From Tissierellales bacterium (GTDB lineage Bacteria; Bacillota; Clostridia; Tissierellales; Tissierellaceae), in NCBI GenBank assembly GCA_030146705.1, contig JASLBE010000033.1, positions 1-25,450 on the forward strand: a stretch of 25,450 nt of DNA, given 5' to 3'. Below the pieces are notes generated by a model. That model searched no databases. It saw only the letters and a program-made list of their open reading frames with translations, and was not told the DNA's origin. The position numbers and the translations under genes were made by a program. How positions within the stretch are numbered: the first letter of the stretch is position 1; every line of letters starts with the position of its first letter. Of this stretch, positions 8,602 through 15,613 are shown in pieces.

Positions 8602-9072
8602 ATGGTAAGAGAACTATTTAATGAAGTTTATGATGATTTTAAACTTAGTTTTTACAAAAGTATATTTAAGGGGTTTGAAGATAGGGAGGCAACCTTGACT
8701 TCTACAGAAATTTTTTGTGTTGAGGTTGTTAATGCTTTGGGTAGGCCAACTATATTAGAGCTAACAGAATTTATGGAAATATCTAAGCCAAATATGGCCT
8801 ATAGGGTTAGTAAACTTGTGAGCAAGGGCTACTTAAGAAAGGTTCAATCTAAGGAAGATAAAAGAGAATACTTTTTAGAAGTTACAGATAAATTCTTTAA
8901 GTATTATGACATAAGAACTAAGTATATAGATATAGTGATAGATAGGCTGGAGGATAGGTTTCCACAGGAAGATATTGACAAACTAGTAGAGATGCTTGAT
9001 ACTATGGCAAATGAACTTATGCCAGAAGTAACAGAGTTTAAAAATTCTTTAAAATTTAATACTACAGAATAA
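8602..9072 (+). CDS. MarR-family transcriptional regulator
   Basis: This 156-aa regulator has the winged-helix layout of MarR proteins. An N-terminal helix is followed by a helix-turn-helix at about 48-75 (ILELTEFMEISKPNMAYRVS). The wing with SKEDKREY is at about 83-90, and C-terminal helices provide dimerisation. The ATG at 8602 is preferred over that at 8596 because AGGAG (8591-8595) would touch the earlier codon and is six bases from the later one. It lies convergent to an OsmC-type peroxidase. OhrR-like peroxide control of that gene is conceivable, but the only visible cysteine (about 39) is not at the usual OhrR N-terminal position. The target is therefore undetermined. Confidence 0.85.
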   Translation: MVRELFNEVYDDFKLSFYKSIFKGFEDREATLTSTEIFCVEVVNALGRPTILELTEFMEISKPNMAYRVSKLVSKGYLRKVQSKEDKREYFLEVTDKFFKYYDIRTKYIDIVIDRLEDRFPQEDIDKLVEMLDTMANELMPEVTEFKNSLKFNTTE

Positions 9073-9104
9073 AAGAGAACCATTGTAGAATGGTTCTCTT
9101 TTTA
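9071..9104. terminator. Bidirectional intrinsic terminator
   Basis: A 14-bp perfect stem (9071-9084 with 9089-9102) with a GTAG loop and T/A tracts on both sides lies between the convergent marR-like and osmC-like genes. It overlaps the stop codon of the MarR gene. Confidence 0.92.
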
Positions 9105-9545
9105 TTAAAACCTATTTAAGATAGACTCCTTTGTAGGAGTATTAATAATAGTATCCATAACTGGACAATTACCGTCTACAAAGTCAATAAATTCCTTAAG
9201 TTTATCATCATCTGCATCAGAATCAAAATAATAATTAGTTTCTAGGTGGGAAAAGCCTATTTTGGCCTTGTCATTTAGCCCCATAAAACCATCAGGATCT
9301 AGTGTCCCAATTACTTCTATCTTTATATTTTTTAAATCTATTTCAAAGGCTGGTGCAAAACTTCTTGCAACTATAGCCTTACATCCTCCAATAGCATTTA
9401 ATAAACACTCTACAGGATTCATTCCCTTATTATTTCCACCAAGGTCGGAAGGTTCATCAATTATTAATTCAAAATCCCTTGATTTACCCTTCATAGTAAG
9501 ACCTTCTTGAGCCTCTACAACAGCATTAAACTTTACTTCTGCCAT
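9105..9545 (-). CDS. OsmC-family peroxiredoxin-like protein
   Basis: This 146-aa protein belongs to the OsmC/Ohr family, which reduces organic hydroperoxides with two active-site cysteines in a head-to-tail dimer. The first reactive cysteine is in the family segment NPVECLLNAIGGC (C55, with another at C47). The second is in the NCPV motif (C127). The start at 9545 is supported by AAGGGGG just upstream and by alignment of MAEVKF with typical N-termini. An upstream start at 9605 would lie inside the promoter. It sits tail to tail with a MarR-family gene. Whether the partner is Ohr-like (organic peroxide) or YhfA-like (unknown role) cannot be settled by eye; the short N-terminal region suggests the YhfA-like type. 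Confidence 0.85.
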   Translation of the reverse strand: MAEVKFNAVVEAQEGLTMKGKSRDFELIIDEPSDLGGNNKGMNPVECLLNAIGGCKAIVARSFAPAFEIDLKNIKIEVIGTLDPDGFMGLNDKAKIGFSHLETNYYFDSDADDDKLKEFIDFVDGNCPVMDTIINTPTKESILNRF

Positions 9546-9576
9546 ATAAAATACCCCCTTATAATAATGTATGTAA

Positions 9577-9605
9577 ATCGTAACATAAAAAAAATTAGAA
9601 TTCAA
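9577..9605 (-). promoter_or_regulatory. Promoter of the OsmC-family gene
   Basis: Read on the minus strand, TTGAAT is followed after exactly 17 bases by TACGAT. The expected start point is about 25 bases from the ATG, leaving room for the AAGGGGG site. Confidence 0.55.
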
Positions 9606-9709
9606 CTAAAAGTTAAAAATTCAACATTCTTTTTATATATTTAAATTTATCTATAATAAGTGTAAAAAAATGATAATTTAAAGAGTAAAAAAGACTATTT
9701 TTAAGTAAA
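9606..9709. other. Divergent intergenic spacer, no gene seen
   Basis: Between the OsmC-family start (9545) and the lipoamide dehydrogenase start (9853) are about 307 bases without a gene. The region holds the two divergent promoters described separately. The part in between is very AT-rich with no open frame, RNA gene or repeat that I can support. The 5' leader of the dehydrogenase mRNA (about 9745-9852) shows no recognisable riboswitch. Confidence 0.6.
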
Positions 9710-9738
9710 TTGACAAAAAAAGATTAGTATTATAATAT
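9710..9738 (+). promoter_or_regulatory. Sigma-A promoter for the lpd-lplA unit
   Basis: A consensus TTGACA (9710-9715) is followed by overlapping -10 boxes: TATAAT at 9731 (15-base spacer) and TAATAT at 9733 (17-base spacer). The resulting leader is about 105 bases. TGTCAA at 9744-9749 mirrors the -35 box, which could be chance. Confidence 0.7.
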
Positions 9739-9852
9739 TACTGTGTCAAGATATCTATTCTACTGATAAATGCAAGAAAATAAGCTATTCAAAAAACTAA
9801 TAGTGCTAGTAAAAACTATAAATAAATTAATAAAACATATTAGGAGGGTAAT

Positions 9853-11547
9853 ATGAAAAAGGAAATTATTATAGAAACTTTACCAGGCTTTCAGCCTAAG
9901 GCTAATATAGGTAGGGTTTGTGTAAAAGTAGGAGATAAAATAGGAATTGGAGATACTATTTTAACAATTGAGGGTAAAAAAGGCAACAAAGATGTAGTAT
10001 CTGACTATGGAGGGGAAGTCCTATCAATTGAAGTTGAAGAGGGTTCAACTATAAATAAAGGGGCTCTTTTGGCTGTGATAGAGGCAGAAGAAATTGAGCA
10101 AGAAGAAGTTGGACTTGAAAATGAAGATGTGGATACAAGGGTCCACTCAGAGAACCTAGAAGCAGAAATAGTTGTCCTAGGAGGAGGTCCTGGGGGCTAT
10201 GTTGCTGCAATAAGGGCTAGTCAAAGAGGAAAGAATGTTATTTTAATAGAAGAGGATAAGCTTGGAGGAACTTGCTTAAATAGAGGATGCATTCCTACTA
10301 AGGCTATGGTTGAAACTAATAGGGTTAGGGACCTGATAAAATCTGCTGAAGTTTTTGGTCTTGAAAACCCATCTGGAGAAGTTTCTATGGAGAAATTAAT
10401 GGCTAGGAAGGATGGGATAGTAGAAACCCTGGTTTCTGGTATAGAATCTAGTATGGATAAGCATAAGGTTAAAGTTTTAAATGGTAGGGGAGTTGCTTTT
10501 GATAAAAACACCCTATCTGTTAGCCTTAAGGACAAAAATGTTTTAGTTAAGTTTGAAAATTTAATTTTAGCACCAGGAAGTCTTGTAGATATTCCTGACT
10601 TTAATGGGGCAGATGGAAAAGATATATTAACTTCTAACGAACTTTTAGACCTTAAAGAAGTTCCAGAGTCTTTAATAATTCTTGGGGGCAGGGTTATAGC
10701 TATGGAGTTTGCCTTTATCTATAGCAAGCTAGGATCTAAGGTAACAGTAATCCAAAGGTCTGATTCAATTTTTCCAAACTTAGATAAGGATATTGTGGAC
10801 TTGGTTAAGGAGTCTGCCCTAGAAAATGGCATTAACTTAATTGAGGGTACAAGGGTTAAGTCCATAAGATCCACAGTAGATGGTGGTAAGGCTGTTATAA
10901 TTGACCATAAGGGTGAAGAAAAAATTGTGGTTGGGTCTAAACTTGCCATAGCAACTGGAAGAAAGCCTAATATTGAAGGACTAAACCTAGACAGGCTAGG
11001 AGTTGACTTAGATAGTAGGGGAAGGGCAATAAAAGTTGATGGCAAAATGAGGACTAATATAAAAAACATATATGCCATAGGAGATGCTACAAATATTTAT
11101 AACCTGGCCCATGTTGCTTCTAAACAAGCCTTAGTAGCAGTTGAAAATATTTTAGGAAATGAGATAGATATGGACTATAGTGCAGTTCCTGAAGCAATAT
11201 TTACTGATCCAGAAATAGGAATAGTTGGCAGGAGTGAAAAGGACTGTAAGGAAGAAGGAATAGACTACATCTTAGGAGATTTTCCTTACAGTAATAATGG
11301 GAAGTCCTTGGTGGCTAATGAAACTAATGGTTTTATTAAGGTCATAGCAGAGAAAAAAACTAGGAAGATTATTGGAGCTAGTCTTGTTGGTCTTCTTGCA
11401 ACAGACTTATTAAGTGTATTTACAAACCTAATTGCTAATGGCAATACTATTGATGAAGCCAAGGATGTAATCTATGCCCACCCAACAGTAGCAGAGACTG
11501 CTTTTGAAGCAATTTTAGACCTTGATAATGAATCAATCCATAAGTAG
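9853..11547 (+). CDS. lpdA: Dihydrolipoamide dehydrogenase with N-terminal lipoyl domain
   Basis: This 564-aa flavoprotein re-oxidises dihydrolipoamide using NAD+, the E3 step of 2-oxoacid, acetoin or glycine-cleavage complexes. Residues 1 to about 78 form a biotinyl-lipoyl domain whose lysine K43 (in EGKKGNKDV) aligns with the lipoylated lysine. A charged linker (about 78-105) joins it to the E3 core. The core starts with an FAD-binding GGGPGG motif and has the redox disulfide CLNRGC at C141/C146. An NAD-binding fold and the active-site His-Glu pair HPTVAE (H543/E548) follow. E3 proteins with their own lipoyl domain are known in Gram-positive bacteria. The gene has a strong promoter and an AGGAGGG site, and is followed at 9 bases by lipoate ligase, which could modify it. 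No E1 or E2 genes are in the window, so the partner complex is unknown. Confidence 0.92.
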   Translation: MKKEIIIETLPGFQPKANIGRVCVKVGDKIGIGDTILTIEGKKGNKDVVSDYGGEVLSIEVEEGSTINKGALLAVIEAEEIEQEEVGLENEDVDTRVHSENLEAEIVVLGGGPGGYVAAIRASQRGKNVILIEEDKLGGTCLNRGCIPTKAMVETNRVRDLIKSAEVFGLENPSGEVSMEKLMARKDGIVETLVSGIESSMDKHKVKVLNGRGVAFDKNTLSVSLKDKNVLVKFENLILAPGSLVDIPDFNGADGKDILTSNELLDLKEVPESLIILGGRVIAMEFAFIYSKLGSKVTVIQRSDSIFPNLDKDIVDLVKESALENGINLIEGTRVKSIRSTVDGGKAVIIDHKGEEKIVVGSKLAIATGRKPNIEGLNLDRLGVDLDSRGRAIKVDGKMRTNIKNIYAIGDATNIYNLAHVASKQALVAVENILGNEIDMDYSAVPEAIFTDPEIGIVGRSEKDCKEEGIDYILGDFPYSNNGKSLVANETNGFIKVIAEKKTRKIIGASLVGLLATDLLSVFTNLIANGNTIDEAKDVIYAHPTVAETAFEAILDLDNESIHK

Positions 11548-11556
11548 GCCAGTATT

Positions 11557-12525
11557 ATGGGAAGGATACTAGTATCTAAAAGCCATGACCCGGCTTATAA
11601 TTTAGCCTTAGAAGAGCATTTGATTAAGGAAGGGATTAATAGCTTATATCTTTGGCAGAATGATAACACTATAGTAATTGGTAGGAATCAAAACCCCTAT
11701 AAGGAATGTAACATAGAACAAATAAATAAGGATGGGGTTAGGCTTGTTAGGAGGAAAAGTGGTGGTGGAGCAGTTTTTCATGACCTAGGAAATTTAAACT
11801 TTACTCTTATATCAAGCCTGGCTGAAAATAATGTTGAGAAAAACTTTGAACTAGTTAATAGGGCCTTGAACAATATGGGTATAGCTTCTGTGTTTAATGG
11901 TAGAAATGACCTGGTTGTAGATGGCAAAAAAATTTCTGGGAATGCCTTTTATGAGAAGGGGGACATATTTTGCCACCATGGTACCCTCTTGGTAGATGTG
12001 GATATGGGGAAGCTTTCCCTATACCTTAAGCCTTCTAAGTTAAAACTTGAGTCAAAGGGAATAGACTCTGTTAAGTCAAGAGTCTTAAACTTGAAAGATT
12101 TAAAGGCAAATATAAGTATTGATGCCATAAAGTCTAGTTTAATAGATAGCTATAGTAAGGAAATGAATGTTAAAGACCTAGTTTATATAGGGGAAGATGA
12201 CCTTAAAGACCAGGATGAAATTATGGATATGGTAGAAGTATATAGGTCTTGGGAATGGGTTTATGGCCAGAGTCCTAAATATAATTTAGAAATAGAAGAA
12301 AAATTTTCTTGGGGCATTATAGAATTTAACCTCTATATAGAGAATGGATTAATAGAAGAAGCTGAAGTTTATACAGATAGTATAGTTAATGATAATTTTA
12401 AAGGGCTTGCTAAAGGTTTAAGGGGGGCTAAGTTTACCAGTAATGAACTAGAAAGGGTTATTGAAAAGAGCATAGGCTCTAGGACCATAAAGGAAGACTT
12501 ATTAGGAGTAGTTAAAAGTTTATAA
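11557..12525 (+). CDS. lplA: Lipoate-protein ligase A
   Basis: This 322-aa enzyme activates lipoate with ATP to lipoyl-AMP and transfers it to the lysine of lipoyl domains. The BPL/LplA catalytic fold is visible in RRKSGGGAVFHD (about 65-76, substrate-binding glycine loop). Further on are GRNDLVVDGKKISGNA (about 115-130, with the conserved lysine) and HHGTLLVD. The C-terminal accessory domain of about 80-100 residues is present, giving the usual full LplA length. It follows lpdA by 9 bases with only a weak ribosome-binding site, so translation is probably coupled. The upstream lipoyl-bearing E3 is an obvious substrate. Confidence 0.93.
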   Translation: MGRILVSKSHDPAYNLALEEHLIKEGINSLYLWQNDNTIVIGRNQNPYKECNIEQINKDGVRLVRRKSGGGAVFHDLGNLNFTLISSLAENNVEKNFELVNRALNNMGIASVFNGRNDLVVDGKKISGNAFYEKGDIFCHHGTLLVDVDMGKLSLYLKPSKLKLESKGIDSVKSRVLNLKDLKANISIDAIKSSLIDSYSKEMNVKDLVYIGEDDLKDQDEIMDMVEVYRSWEWVYGQSPKYNLEIEEKFSWGIIEFNLYIENGLIEEAEVYTDSIVNDNFKGLAKGLRGAKFTSNELERVIEKSIGSRTIKEDLLGVVKSL

Positions 12526-12528
12526 TCT

Positions 12529-12562
12529 ATAAAACAGAGCTAGTTAACTAGTTCTGTTTTAT
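12529..12562. terminator. Bidirectional intrinsic terminator
   Basis: A near-perfect 34-base inverted repeat (ATAAAACAGA arms, CTAGTTAACTAG centre, one G-T pair) lies between the convergent lplA and acetyltransferase genes. It has T-rich ends in both directions and reaches the stop codon of the minus-strand gene. Confidence 0.88.
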
Positions 12563-13032
12563 TATTCTATATATTTTTCAACATTATAGCCTTTAATGCT
12601 TACCCCATCTATAGTAAGAGAGGCTTCTTCAAGAAGCTTGTAGCCATATTTTAAAAATAGGGGTTTGGCTGTTATGGATATACTTGCTGTTATTTTTTCA
12701 AAGCCAGAATCTTTAGCATACTTATAAATATTTTTCAAAAGTTCCCTTCCAAGACCTATCCCCTGAAAGTCCTTGTGGACATAGAACATATCTAAGTTAC
12801 CATTATTATCAATATTTGAAAAAGCAACTATCCTATTATTTAGTTCTATAACAAGAGTAGAGCTTTCACTAAATTTACCAGCCCAACTCTCTAGGTCAAT
12901 ATCTTCAATAGGCTTGGCCCAAACATTTAGCTGGTCCTTATTATAGTGGCGGCAATTTATGTAGTGGACAGTATTATAAAATAATTTATATATTTCCAGC
13001 ATATCTTTTTTATTATATTTTCTAATTTTCAC
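12562..13032 (-). CDS. GNAT-family N-acetyltransferase
   Basis: This 156-aa protein is a GCN5-related acetyltransferase that would move an acetyl group from acetyl-CoA to an amine. The acetyl-CoA pyrophosphate loop is QGIGLG at about 90-95 after the strand DMFYVHKDF. The C-terminal strand and helix (about 108-135) complete the fold. The substrate cannot be predicted; the N-terminal part resembles YafP/ElaA-type small GNATs. The start is GTG, supported by GAGGTGAT a few bases upstream. A minus-strand extended -10 (TGATAAAAT) at 13055-13063 gives a short leader. Confidence 0.85.
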   Translation of the reverse strand: MKIRKYNKKDMLEIYKLFYNTVHYINCRHYNKDQLNVWAKPIEDIDLESWAGKFSESSTLVIELNNRIVAFSNIDNNGNLDMFYVHKDFQGIGLGRELLKNIYKYAKDSGFEKITASISITAKPLFLKYGYKLLEEASLTIDGVSIKGYNVEKYIE

Positions 13033-13054
13033 AATATCACCTCTTATACATAAT

Positions 13055-13079
13055 ATTTTATCATTAATTAGATAAAAAT
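13055..13079 (-). promoter_or_regulatory. Extended -10 with overlapping inverted repeat, acetyltransferase promoter
   Basis: On the minus strand TGATAAAAT forms an extended -10 about 23 bases before the GTG start. The same bases are one arm of a TTTTATC/GATAAAA inverted repeat, so a repressor could bind over the promoter. Both elements are AT-rich, so confidence is modest. Confidence 0.4.
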
Positions 13080-13160
13080 TAATAATTATTTAAAATATAT
13101 CATATGTAGTCTTGTAAAACTATAAATTAGTATTAGTAAAAAATATAAAATATGGGTAAG

Positions 13161-13166
13161 TATAAT
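13161..13166 (+). promoter_or_regulatory. Candidate -10 box for the FAD oxidoreductase gene
   Basis: A perfect TATAAT lies 29 bases before the ATG at 13195, followed by an AAAGGAAG ribosome-binding site. No convincing -35 is present at 16-18 bases. Confidence 0.4.
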
Positions 13167-13194
13167 TGAGAGACAAAGAAAGGAAGATAAAACT

Positions 13195-14622
13195 ATGTAT
13201 GATTTAATAATAATAGGTGGAGGGGCAGTTGGAACTTCTATTGCAAGGAGATTTTCTAAATATAATATAAAGAGCATTTTACTTGAAAAAAATTCAGAGA
13301 TTTGCCAAGAAACTACCAAGGCTAATTCAGCAATTATCCATGGAGGATATGATGCGAAACCTGGAAGTTTAAAAGCGAGGTTAAATGTAAGGGGAAGTGA
13401 GATGTATCCTGACTTGGCCAAAGAGTTAAACTTTACTTATAAGCAAATAGGGTCATTGGTTTTAGGATTTAATGATGAAGATAGGAAGGTCATAGAAGAT
13501 TTATACACTAGGGGTAAGGAAAACAAGGTAAAAAACTTAGAAATAATAGGTGGGGAAAAGGTTAGGGAAATGGAACCTTTTGCATCAGAAGAAGTTACCT
13601 GTGCTCTTTATTGCCCAACAGCTGGAATAATTGACCCTTTTAATTATTCCTATGCTAATATGGAAAATGCTATGGAAAATGGAGTAGAACTAAGAACTAA
13701 GACTGAGGTTAGTGGTTTGGAGAAAAAAGAAAACTTTATACTAGTAAAGACTAATAATGGAGATTATAAGGGCAAGTTTGTAATTAATGCAGCAGGTCTT
13801 TTTTCTGACAGGCTTGCAAATATGGCAGGAGATTATGATTTTAAAATAATTCCTACAAAGGGAGTTTATAGACTATTATTTAAAAATAAGTACCAAGAGC
13901 TTAATAAGGTTCTTTTCCAAACACCTTCTAAAAGGGGAAAGGGAGTTTTGGTTACACCGACCTATGCTGGTAATACTATGCTAGGGCCTACAGCAGAAAA
14001 GATAGATGGAAATCTTACTCCAACGGAAGAAGAATCTTTGGAGGTTATTGATAGTTTAAGCAAGAGGTCAGTGCCTACTATAAATGTAAAAAATACTATT
14101 AGGGTATTTACAGGTATAAGAGCAAAACCTGATACTGGAGATTTTATGATTTATCCATCAAGAAATATGGAAGGTGTAGTCCATGTAGGAGGAATAGAAT
14201 CCCCAGGACTTTCTTCAGCACCAGCCATAGCTGAGTATGTTGATGATATCTTGGCTGGACTTGGTTTTACTAGGGAGGAAAATAAGGCTTATAACCCAAT
14301 TAGAAAGGCAATTCCTAGAATAAAAGACTTAGGAGAGGAAGAAAGGGCTGAAAAAATAAAGGAAAATCCCCTATATGAAAAGATAATTTGTAGGTGTGAG
14401 AATGTAACAGAGGGAGAAATTGTAGATGCTATAAGAAGGCCTGGGGGAGCAGTTACTAGAGATGGTGTAAAAAGAAGAGTCAGGGCCGGAATGGGATTTT
14501 GCCAAGGTAATCACTGTGGTCCAAAGGTTAGAGAAATATTAAGTAGAGAACTAGGAATTGACCAGGAAGACCTGGAAAAAGAGCTTAAGGGAACAGATAT
14601 TATTGATAAGTATTTTAAATAA
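13195..14622 (+). CDS. FAD-dependent oxidoreductase with BFD-type [2Fe-2S] domain (GlpA/LhgO-like)
   Basis: This 475-aa flavoprotein has an N-terminal Rossmann FAD-binding motif (GGGAVGTS, about 8-15) followed by the DAO-type oxidoreductase core of GlpA/COG0579 proteins. The C-terminal BFD-like domain has cysteines in the pattern CxC at 399/401 and Cx4C at 436/441, which suits a [2Fe-2S] cluster. In Firmicutes such proteins are annotated as anaerobic glycerol-3-phosphate dehydrogenase or 2-hydroxyacid oxidase. They often sit with a second flavoprotein and a small DUF1667 protein, but neither is here. The substrate is therefore open: glycerol 3-phosphate is the usual guess, a 2-hydroxyacid the alternative. 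It precedes the eut operon, but a separate strong promoter follows it, so functional coupling is not implied. Confidence 0.82.
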   Translation: MYDLIIIGGGAVGTSIARRFSKYNIKSILLEKNSEICQETTKANSAIIHGGYDAKPGSLKARLNVRGSEMYPDLAKELNFTYKQIGSLVLGFNDEDRKVIEDLYTRGKENKVKNLEIIGGEKVREMEPFASEEVTCALYCPTAGIIDPFNYSYANMENAMENGVELRTKTEVSGLEKKENFILVKTNNGDYKGKFVINAAGLFSDRLANMAGDYDFKIIPTKGVYRLLFKNKYQELNKVLFQTPSKRGKGVLVTPTYAGNTMLGPTAEKIDGNLTPTEEESLEVIDSLSKRSVPTINVKNTIRVFTGIRAKPDTGDFMIYPSRNMEGVVHVGGIESPGLSSAPAIAEYVDDILAGLGFTREENKAYNPIRKAIPRIKDLGEEERAEKIKENPLYEKIICRCENVTEGEIVDAIRRPGGAVTRDGVKRRVRAGMGFCQGNHCGPKVREILSRELGIDQEDLEKELKGTDIIDKYFK

Positions 14623-14687
14623 GTGCTCGTTTGTTAAGGTGGGAAATTAAGAACAAATAATGTCATTCTTTTAGAAAATAATATTAC

Positions 14688-14716
14688 TTGAAAAAATAAT
14701 CAAACTGTAATATAAT
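14688..14716 (+). promoter_or_regulatory. Sigma-A promoter of the eut operon
   Basis: TTGAAA (14688-14693) and a perfect TATAAT (14711-14716) are separated by exactly 17 bases. Transcription would start at about 14722-14724, immediately before the first leader hairpin. The ANTAR-binding RNA is therefore made first in every transcript from this promoter. Confidence 0.85.
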
Positions 14717-14726
14717 GCATTTATAG

Positions 14727-14765
14727 AGCACGAGGAAGTGCTGTTAAAAATGGCGATGAAGCCCA
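14727..14765 (+). promoter_or_regulatory. ANTAR-target tandem hairpin leader upstream of eutS
   Basis: Hairpin P1 has an AGCAC/GTGCT stem (14727-14731, 14738-14742) and the six-base loop GAGGAA. Hairpin P2 has a GGC/GCC stem (14752-14754, 14761-14763) and the loop GATGAA. The linker is about nine bases. EutV-type ANTAR regulators are known to bind paired hairpins with hexaloops carrying conserved bases at loop positions 1 (A) and 4 (G). Here G4 is present in both loops, while position 1 is G in both. The 3' arm of P2 is part of the following terminator, so P2 and terminator cannot form together. EutV is encoded three genes downstream. Confidence 0.85.
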
Positions 14766-14792
14766 CAACATTTATTTGTTGTGGGCTTTTTT
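14759..14792 (+). terminator. Regulated intrinsic terminator before eutS
   Basis: An 11-bp perfect stem (14759-14769 with 14778-14788) with an eight-base loop is followed by a U-tract (14787-14792). Its 5' arm includes the last two loop bases and the 3' arm of hairpin P2. It lies 22 bases before the eutS start. Expected behaviour: termination unless phospho-EutV holds P1-P2. Confidence 0.93.
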
Positions 14793-14813
14793 AATATAAA
14801 AAGGACTGATTAA

Positions 14814-15161
14814 ATGTCTGAAGATATGAAAACTAGAACCATACAAGAATATGTTCCAGGTAAGCAGGTTACCCTTGCTCATATAATAGCCAATCCAGAG
14901 GAAACTATTTATAGGTCTTTGGGTTTAGACGAAAATGGAGATGCAATAGGAATTTTAACTATCACTCCTAGTGAAGCGGCCATAATAGCTGCTGATGTTG
15001 CAACCAAGTCTGCCAATATAGAGATTGGTTTTTTAGATAGGTTTAGTGGATCTTTAGTTATAACTGGAGATGTTACTAGTGTTGAAACTGCAATACTTGG
15101 AATTCTTGAAGTGCTGGTTGATGATTTAAAGTTTACAATAACAAAAATAACAAAGTCTTAG
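14814..15161 (+). CDS. eutS: Ethanolamine microcompartment shell protein EutS
   Basis: This 115-aa circularly permuted BMC-domain protein forms bent hexamers in the microcompartment shell. Recognition rests on the N-terminal IQEYVPGKQVTLAHIIANP and on the TPSEAAIIAADVATKSANIEIGFLDRFSG region, with the closing LITGDV-type strand and helix. Length matches EutS/PduU. It is the first gene after the ANTAR leader and terminator, and is preceded by an AAGGA-type site. EutP follows at once. The PduU paralogue is the alternative, but the neighbours settle it as EutS. Confidence 0.95.
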   Translation: MSEDMKTRTIQEYVPGKQVTLAHIIANPEETIYRSLGLDENGDAIGILTITPSEAAIIAADVATKSANIEIGFLDRFSGSLVITGDVTSVETAILGILEVLVDDLKFTITKITKS

Positions 15162-15172
15162 GTGATGTGCAG

Positions 15173-15610
15173 ATGAAAAGGACTATGATAATTGGAAAGA
15201 CTGGTTGTGGTAAAACTAGCTTAATACAGAGGTTAAAAGGTGAGGAACTTAACTATAAGAAAACCCAAGTTTTACAGTACCATGATTATCTTTTGGATAC
15301 TCCAGGGGAATATTTGGAAAATATAAGATTTCACCACATATTATCCAACTTATCTTTTAAATACGATGTTGTACTTTTTGTTCAAAGCTCTACAGATACT
15401 ATTAACCTTTTTCCACCAAATTTTTCAAAGAATTTTAATGGAAGAGATGTATTTGGAGTGGTTACTAAAATTGACTTAGAAAATAATAAAGAAGGATTAG
15501 CTGAAAAATTTCTTAAAGATGCAGGTGTAGAAAAAATATTTAAAATAAGCTCCAAGGAAAATATTGGCATTGAAAGCTTAAAGAGCATATTAAGAATTAG
15601 GGAGGACTAA
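15173..15610 (+). CDS. eutP: Ethanolamine utilisation GTPase/acetate-kinase-like protein EutP
   Basis: This 145-aa P-loop protein of the EutP/PduV family starts MKRTMIIGKTGCGKTSL, where GKTGCGKT (about 8-15) is the Walker A motif. LLDTPGE carries the DxPG switch motif, and TKID serves as the base-recognition motif. EutP of Salmonella has been reported to have acetate kinase activity, while the fold is that of a small GTPase; the role here could be either. I prefer the ATG at 15173 because AGGTGA (15160-15165) is at ideal distance from it and almost touches the upstream GTG at 15167. It sits between eutS and the regulator genes, as in Enterococcus and Listeria. Confidence 0.92.
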   Translation: MKRTMIIGKTGCGKTSLIQRLKGEELNYKKTQVLQYHDYLLDTPGEYLENIRFHHILSNLSFKYDVVLFVQSSTDTINLFPPNFSKNFNGRDVFGVVTKIDLENNKEGLAEKFLKDAGVEKIFKISSKENIGIESLKSILRIRED

Positions 15611-15613
15611 GGT

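Noticed and set aside
9546..9605. N-terminal extension of the OsmC-family protein to 9605
   Set aside because: The extension overlaps the promoter (TTGAAT-17-TACGAT) and does not resemble family N-termini. The ATG at 9545 has a good ribosome-binding site.
9710..9749. TTGACA ... TGTCAA inverted repeat as an operator around the lpd promoter
   Set aside because: One arm is simply the -35 box. Six-base symmetry at this distance is expected by chance.
14623..14813. Possible cobalamin riboswitch (EutX-type) upstream of eutS
   Set aside because: The promoter lies at 14688-14716 and the leader is only about 90 bases. It is filled by the two ANTAR hairpins and the terminator, and no B12-box-like sequence is visible here or elsewhere in the window.
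15167..15172. GTG start for eutP
   Set aside because: The AGGTGA site is one base from this GTG but at normal distance from the ATG at 15173, and EutP proteins start near the MKR segment.
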